Part shown: positions 57,971 through 64,000 of the stretch, piece after piece
How the letters are laid out: every line of letters starts with the position of its first letter
How positions within the stretch are numbered: position 1 is the stretch's first letter
NCBI GenBank assembly: GCA_963691815.1
Contig: OY829649.1
Location: forward strand, 34,463,112-34,527,111
Length of the DNA: 64,000 nt
Direction: 5' to 3'
Origin: Echiichthys vipera
Lineage: Eukaryota; Chordata; Actinopteri; Perciformes; Trachinidae
Program-made: the position numbers and the translations under genes
Notes under the pieces: model-generated
The model's database searches: none
Told to the model about the DNA's origin: nothing
What the model saw: only the letters and a program-made list of their open reading frames with translations

Positions 57971-60900
57971 TGGTTGGAGCTTGATTAAAACATTTGTGAA
58001 GGACTGCTCGGTACACGGACCCACGAAATCCAGACGCACCACCGGCAAATTTCAATTTGCTCTGCCGCACCATTGGAGCTCATTAACTGTGTCAGAAAAT
58101 CCCATTTCGCCAATCAAACCACACTTTCCGTTATATAACTGATGACGACAATGATGCGACGTCGAAGTCGGCTAAATACGTCACCCTGTTCTTTGCTCTG
58201 ATTTGTCGTTGTCGGCTGCAGGGCTATCCAATTGCTTTTTTGTGGTATTTTGAAATGCATGCGTCCGTGCCACCCCTTGAGTTGGGAAGGTCTATTGCTC
58301 GTTGCCAGACCCTTCGTCAGGATAGATGTGGGTCTGGATTTCCAGGCTACGGTACACGTAAAGCAGAGAGTACATCTATCTGTTGGTCAGCCAAATGGAA
58401 GTCTTACTTTTAAAAACATGGGACCTTTTTAAATAATCATATCCATTTGGTTTTGTGTATGTAGTAGATTCTGGTCATCAGCCCTGTGATCAGTTCTTCC
58501 TCCCCCTTATGCAGCTGGCTAATATTTAAATATTTCAAATGTCAGTCAGCCCAGTGATGGTGGAGCAAATAGTTTTTCAGTGTCACACAGACAGCATTGT
58601 TTTGGATACGGTGTGATTCATCACAGATGTTGGTGTGAGAAGAACAACTCTTTCAGATTGCATTTTATAAACTGAACCACGTAGACGTCGGTCTGACAGC
58701 CCAGTGTGTATAAATGTACGGTGTTTATTTCATTTATTGTTTTAAGCGTTTCTAAAACGGTACTTATTGCCGTCCACTTGCAGCGTGAGGGAGTGGAAGG
58801 AAAGGCAGCTGCCTCGGCCCCATTTAGCTGCACTTTTGGTTCCCAGCCTGCGCTCCCATGTCTCTTCAGTTCCAATGAAAAGAGCCGTACTTCAGCTAGC
58901 AGCGCTCTGTTTCAGACATCTGCTTTGACACACATTCAGCTATTCAGTAAACTGGCTAGTTGCTGAGTGCACATGTCAGTACTCTGGGAAAACGCCCTGC
59001 CAAACGTATGTTTTATGGATGAATACAGGACACAGGCAGAGAGATGAGGCTATTCTATATTATATATTCTATAAAGCTCAGCCCTGTGGATTGTCCCGTA
59101 TCTTCAGATGGAGAAGTTACTCACTCGGTGGTAAAAAGTAGGAGTTTAGCAGCTGCAATGATGCTGATAGATATCTTAAATAGTTTCTTTGAGCCCCAAA
59201 GGTTTGTGAGAGAGAAAGTGGAAAAAAAAGTTAGAGGGCATGCACTGCGGGACTAAAGAAGTGCTTGGATTGGCAGACAAAGACATCAAATGCTTCCCAG
59301 GCGATTATTTATAGCTTCATTGCATGTTTAATTTAAGATAACCTGTCAACAGCATATAAAGGCTAGGTCTGGCATGCAGCTTCCAAATAAGGTGAGGCCT
59401 GTTGGCATGTAGATGAACATAAAAAGGAGCATTTAAAAAGAGGTTGCAGATGTAAACACAATATGCTGCGAAGTAAACAAAGTTGAGTTTGTATCATAAC
59501 CATAAGTCTGCAGTGCAGGTCTGTTTCAGGGAATACGGTCTCCCTCTGCACCGCAGAAGCTCCAGAGCTGCAGAGTTTAACCAGCTGAGAGACATTATTT
59601 GCCATTTTCTCCACATGAGGCAAAGAAGATTGTGTCTTTTTGTAGCACTTTCTAAACTCCTGCATGACTGTCTGAGGTCCGGTGGATGTGTAAGAACAGT
59701 GCACATGCTAATTTGAGTGAAATGTACATTTATTTGATCTCTAAGTCCAATCAAACTCCTCCATAACTTTTCCTAAAGACCAGGGCTGTGTGTTTTTGTG
59801 GTTTGGTCAAGTGAGGTAGGTGTAGCTCGACACTTCTCCGCATTTACGTCACTGGAGGCCGAGGTTAACCCGACAGAAATAATAAGTCAAATAAATATCG
59901 TCTCGGCAGAGGACTCAAAGTGCGCGCGAGCTGGAAGATTCGGTGCAGGATGACAGATTGAATGTATCATCCGTACCAAGGAAACACAGCTGAAGGATAT
60001 TAGACAGGTATTTGTTTTTGAATAAAGTGCAGTTGTGGTTTAGCAGCAGGTTATTTTGGATTTTCTGGAAGATACAGCAATATGTGACTCAGATGTGAGC
60101 TGTTGTGTGCAGATCTCCGGCTGCTCCAGCTGTATCAGATCTTACATATTGATTTATTTTTGCAGTTTGTATTTATTTACTCTAAGATCCACGGAAAGGT
60201 TTCAGTCGGTGAATTGTCTAAACATTTGTGCGCCTGCTACGATCCGTTGTTCAGCTTCTCATAGCGTTCTACTTTCAGTCTGATTTACTGCTCATCTTTG
60301 ATTATATGTATTTCCACAGCCGAACAACAAACGTCTTCTCAGGAAAACAGCAGAGACTCAGAGATAGATTGTAGCCTAGTTCCAGCTTTCTTTCCCCTCT
60401 CAGGAGCCTTACTGCAAGAGAGCTCCAAATCTGTGCTAAAGCACTTACTCTTCGTCTCCAGCTGTGTCCCAAATCACTTTCCTTGCTATCGTGGCATCAA
60501 GTCAGGTTCTCTTCAGACCTGGACTCGACGTGAACAATGCTGAACAAAGCCTCCTGTGTTTATATGCGAGCTTTTGTTATTTGGTTACAGCCAGCTTCGG
60601 CACCTTCCTCACTGCCAAGTCCAAACGTTTTACTAGCAACGTTGCACAGATAACTGTTATAGGTGCTTCATTTGAAATGGTGTGAGAGAGTATCTTTATC
60701 ACCTGTTACTAATTCAGGACACATTTTGAAACAATGCAGCTCACCAAAATTATGCTCAAGAATGTGCCCCCATTAAATAGTTATTAGGAATATTTCCTGG
60801 GCTGTCACAACAGTAATTGTGAGCTGGTATGAGATCTTGCACGAACGAACGTGGCTCTAAATGATTTCTTGGCAGTGCAGGATGATATTGGACCGGTTGC

Positions 60901-61524
60901 CCGGTAACGGACTAACGGACTCACATTTTTGCCTCTTTAAATATGACTGCAGTTGTGTCGGGTGCTTTGATCTTTGAAGGAATCTACTTTCTCCTTTTTT
61001 GGCTCTGCTGATTATTCGCAATGCTCGTGAGCAACCACCCACCCACACAGATTCAACTCTTTATCAGGGTTTACAGCTGACAAGCGAGTGAAACTTTGAA
61101 CTGGGTGAACTATTACAAACACATGGGAGCCATCTAGTGGAGATATTGGTTGGCCCTTTGAAAGCCTCTTTTTCAGTGCCCATAGATTCCTGACTGTATC
61201 TGGGGTGGTCCCCTACAGCTGTCCGTCAGACGTAACTGCAGTGATGAGAAAATGATTTAAATAGCAAGTACCACACAAGTGTATCATGATGGAAATATAA
61301 ATTATCAGTGATCCACTACTTCCCAAACGGCACCTATCTAGAATAAACTCCAAATCACAGGCAGACGGAGAGAAACGCGTTTTCTACAAGTGCTCGGCTC
61401 TTCACTGCGGTCGCTGTGTTAAGGGAATAACCTCTGTGGAAAGAATTCCTCTTCCATGGAAAACTGGAGCTATCACTCTGCGCACTGACATACATTACCT
61501 TTCTCCTCCCTCCTCTGTGCACAG
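57971..61524. other. bcr-specc1l intergenic DNA, right part (possible specc1l upstream exon/promoter)
   Basis: No conserved protein-coding sequence recognised. The acceptor before the specc1l start exon implies a noncoding first exon upstream, but I cannot place it. Frames at 59363-59704 and 61436-61560 are not supported. Confidence 0.5.
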
Positions 61525-61687
61525 ATTGAGCTGTAAATGTATCGGCATCAGAGAGCCCACTATGAAGAAGTCGGTCCGTCCAGCGGTGAGTAAGTCGAGC
61601 GGAGACCGAGGGAAGGCAGAGGCCACGGCTGCAGCTGGAACCGGAAAGCTTTCAGCCAAGACCGCCACCACCGCACCTCTCTCTAAG
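61525..61687 (+). CDS. specc1l: specc1l exon with the start codon (coding from 61562)
   Basis: Acceptor TGCACAG at 61518-61524 implies one or more upstream noncoding exons. The exon has 37 nt of 5' UTR, ATG at 61562 (MKKSVRPAVSK..., like mammalian MKKASRS), and 42 codons to the GTAACA donor. The frame stays open upstream to 61436, but that reading crosses the acceptor and is not expected to be translated. Confidence 0.9.
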
Positions 61688-63638
61688 GTAACACTCGTCA
61701 CGCGAAGGACTAAATGCCGCTATGAATTAGTTTTTATCGTCTTTGTTTTGAGTGGTTTTCTTTTTTTTGTGTGCTTTTAAGGTGAAAAGCAATGATGATC
61801 TTTTAGCAGCTATGGCCGGAGGGAATCCTGCATCAAGTAACGCTGTCAACAAGACCAAGAAGACTGCCTCCGTCGGGACTAATGCTTGCAACCTAGACAG
61901 CAAGCAAAAAACAACATCAGGTAATATTCAATGCCTACATTTTGATTTCATCTTTATTAAGTTCTTTCACTGAAAATGTAAAGATTACTCTTTTCTCTTA
62001 CTAGGTACTTCATCCAAGCGTACAACCGCTTCAATTTCCAAGGAGCCAAATTCATCACGAGACCGTCTCCGGACATCCAGGACCTCAGCCAATAAGAAGC
62101 AGTTGGTATCAGGGACTGTAGCGGGGGATGTAGCCTCAGGGAAGCGCTCTCGCAGCCAGATCCTTGCAGAGTCTGATGGCCGTATGAGCAAATCTAAATC
62201 AGACGGCCAAATCAGTGATAAGGTGGCCCTGGAGACCAAAGTGAAAGACCTGCTGGGTTTGGCTAAAAGCAAAGATGTGGAAATCCTCCACCTTCGCGGT
62301 GAGCTGAGAGACATGAGGGCTCAGCTCGGCGTGGGAGGGAAGGAAGCAGTGCAGGAGGAAGACGCTGCCGAGGTGGAGGAGAAGCCCCAGGTTTCAGCCA
62401 TCACAGCAGCTGACGTGGAGTCCACTCTGATTCTCTTACAAGAGCAGAACCAGGCCATCAGAGAGGAGCTCAACATGCTAAAGAGCGAGAACCGAATGCT
62501 AAAAGACCGACTCAATGCGCTGGGTTTCTCTCTGGAGCAGAGGCTGGATGCCTCTGACAAGCTGTTCAACTACGCCTCCCTGAGCCCGGACCTGGCAGTA
62601 GGCAGCGGGCAGAGTGACGGAGGAGGAACGGGTACGCTGACCTCCTCAGTGGAAGGCTCTGCCCCCGGCTCCTTGGAGGACCTGCTCACAGGACACCAGC
62701 ATGGAGGCTCTGCAGACAACCTCGACAGCGAATCTAGCGAGGTCTACCAGGCCGTCACCTCCAGTGATGACGCTCTGGACGCCCCCTCTGGAGCCTCCTC
62801 ATCGTCTGAATCGGAGTGCGCACCCAGCAGGGATCGCTCACGGAGGGGCAGCAGTGGCAATGCCAGCGAGGTGTCGGTGGCCTGTCTGACGGAGCGGATC
62901 CACCAAATGGAAGAGAACCAGCATAGCACCGCTGAGGAACTCCAGGCCACGTTACAGGAGCTGGCCGACCTGCAGCAAATCACTCAGGAGCTGAATGGAG
63001 AGAACGAGCGGCTAGGTGAAGAGAAGGTGATCCTCATGGACTCTCTGTGCCAGCAGAGCGACAAGCTGGAGCTGTACGGCAGACAGATCGAGTACCTGCG
63101 CTCTCTGCTGGACGAGCATCATATATCGTACGGACTAGAGGAGGACATCAAGAGCGGCCGCTACATGGAGCTGGAGCAGCGATACGGGGACCTGGCGGAT
63201 AACGCCCACTTTGAGAGAGAGCAGCTGCTGGGTGTTCAGCAACATCTGTCCAACACACTGAAGATGGCCGAACAGGACAACGCTGAGGCCCAAGAGATGA
63301 TCGGAGCGCTGAAGGAGAGGAACCACCAGATGGAGCGCATCATGGAGTCAGAGAGACAGGGTCGAGCTGCCATGGGGGCCGCGCTCGAGGAGTACAAGGC
63401 CGCGGTGAGCAGTGACCAGGCGGAGCTGAGCCGCTGCAGAGCCCAGCTGGACCAGGAGAGGCAGAGGGTGGCCGAGCTGTACTCTCTTCACACCGCAGGG
63501 GACAAAAATGACATCTGCCAACTGCTGGAAGGAGTACGTCAGGGGAAAGAAGAGGCGGAGGCCAAGGCAGCGAAGTTGCAGAAGGAGCTGGAACAAACCC
63601 ACAGCGACCTCACTCGACTGCAGGACACTTTTAGTAAG
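61562..63638 (+). CDS. specc1l: SPECC1L, cytospin-A (N-terminal 633 residues, three coding exons, runs off the right edge)
   Basis: Coding exons 61562-61687, 61782-61920 and 62005-63638 join in frame to 633 residues. Recognised blocks: VKSNDDLLAAMAGG, GKRSRSQILAESDGRMSKSK, KVKDLL...KSKDVEILHLR, MLKDRLNALGFSLEQRLDAS, SDGGGTGTLTSSVEGSAPGS, SGNASEVSVACLTERIHQME, LLDEHHISYGLEEDIKSGRY and REQLLGVQQHLSNTLKMAEQ. In the family, cytospin-A is a coiled-coil protein with a C-terminal calponin-homology domain (beyond this window). It cross-links actin and stabilised microtubules, works at adherens junctions and is linked to facial clefting in humans. The part seen is basic Ser/Ala-rich N-terminus followed by long coiled coil. 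SPECC1 is the paralogue; the ALGFSLEQRL and SYGLEEDIKSGRY context favours SPECC1L. The exon 3 donor is GTTAGT, matching the conserved position before VEDEY. Confidence 0.96.
61782..61920 (+). CDS. specc1l: specc1l second coding exon
   Basis: Residues 43-88 plus one base (VKSNDDLLAAMAGGNPASSN), acceptor TTTTAAG, donor GTAATA. Confidence 0.93.
62005..63638 (+). CDS. specc1l: specc1l large coding exon (coiled-coil region)
   Basis: 1634 nt, residues 89-633, ending RLQDTFSK|GTTAGT. The single large exon matches vertebrate SPECC1L organisation. The downstream sequence to base 64000 is intronic; the next exon is not reached. Confidence 0.95.
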
Positions 63639-64000
63639 GTTAGTTCAAATTTGAAAGAGATTTTGAGGTGTAAAATTTGACTTTTACAGAGACGCCGTGT
63701 GTGGGGCATCAATTTCCTGAAGCCATAAGATGCTAAATTGATGTTTTGACCTAAATGAATTTAGGGCGCAAGAACTCGGATAAGAGTTTTTGGGTCACCA
63801 AAACGAGGTCCTATAAAATTAGCTATGGAGCAGAGTCAGATTTGACCTTGAAGATGTCACAAACTGAGCAAATCCCCAGAGTCTACCTTTAGAAAGGAGT
63901 GGTACATGTTCCCTGTTATTACTCACTTGCCAAGACAACACTAGACAGAGGTTAAACGTGTAGGCGTGTACTTTACACATACTGTGCACAATCCATCTCT
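63639..64000. other. specc1l intron, partial
   Basis: Starts with donor GTTAGT; no exon or repeat recognised to the window end. Confidence 0.7.

Overview
This window is nuclear DNA of a ray-finned (teleost) fish. It shows vertebrate genes split by GT-AG introns, fish-type repeats (Rex3/RTE-like and L2-like LINEs, tRNA-derived SINEs, hAT and PIF/Harbinger elements) and AT-rich intergenic DNA. The species cannot be fixed from the sequence alone. Three protein-coding genes are clear: ift81 (minus strand, N-terminal half only), bcr (plus strand, complete) and specc1l (plus strand, N-terminal half only).

Layout. 1-5.2 kb: the first six coding exons of ift81, an intraflagellar-transport subunit, read leftward off the window. 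Intron 1 holds an L1-like relic with a Rex3-like copy inserted in it. The upstream region carries a consensus ciliary X-box. 5.2-7.2 kb: divergent intergenic region. 7.2-46.1 kb: bcr with 23 coding exons. Every splice junction keeps frame and together they encode 1290 residues: coiled coil, GRB2-site tyrosine, DH, PH, C2 and RhoGAP. Intron 1 (16.4 kb) is the major repeat reservoir. A 53-codon ORF in intron 16 ends at a splice donor in frame with exon 17; it looks like an alternative first exon for a short RhoGAP-only isoform. 46.1-61.5 kb: intergenic DNA with LINE fragments, a 145-bp tandem array, a 48-bp minisatellite of about 29 units lying in the 3' UTR of a LINE copy, and a near-intact Harbinger-type element. 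61.5-64 kb: the first three coding exons of specc1l (cytospin-A).

The three genes act in different processes: ciliary transport, Rho-family GTPase control, and actin/microtubule cross-linking. They share no operon-like organisation. ift81 and bcr are head-to-head, about 2.4 kb apart between start codons; bcr and specc1l are in tandem.

Most notable: the candidate internal bcr promoter/first exon; the X-box upstream of ift81; the conserved small exons 13 and 14 (105 and 75 bp) that correspond to the human major breakpoint cluster region; the LINE-derived minisatellite with an open frame of 459 codons; and nested transposons whose insertion order can be read from target-site duplications. Nothing here resembles a bacterial-style defence or mobile gene system. 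Exon coordinates were derived by hand from splice signals, reading phase and remembered family similarity; no alignment was run.
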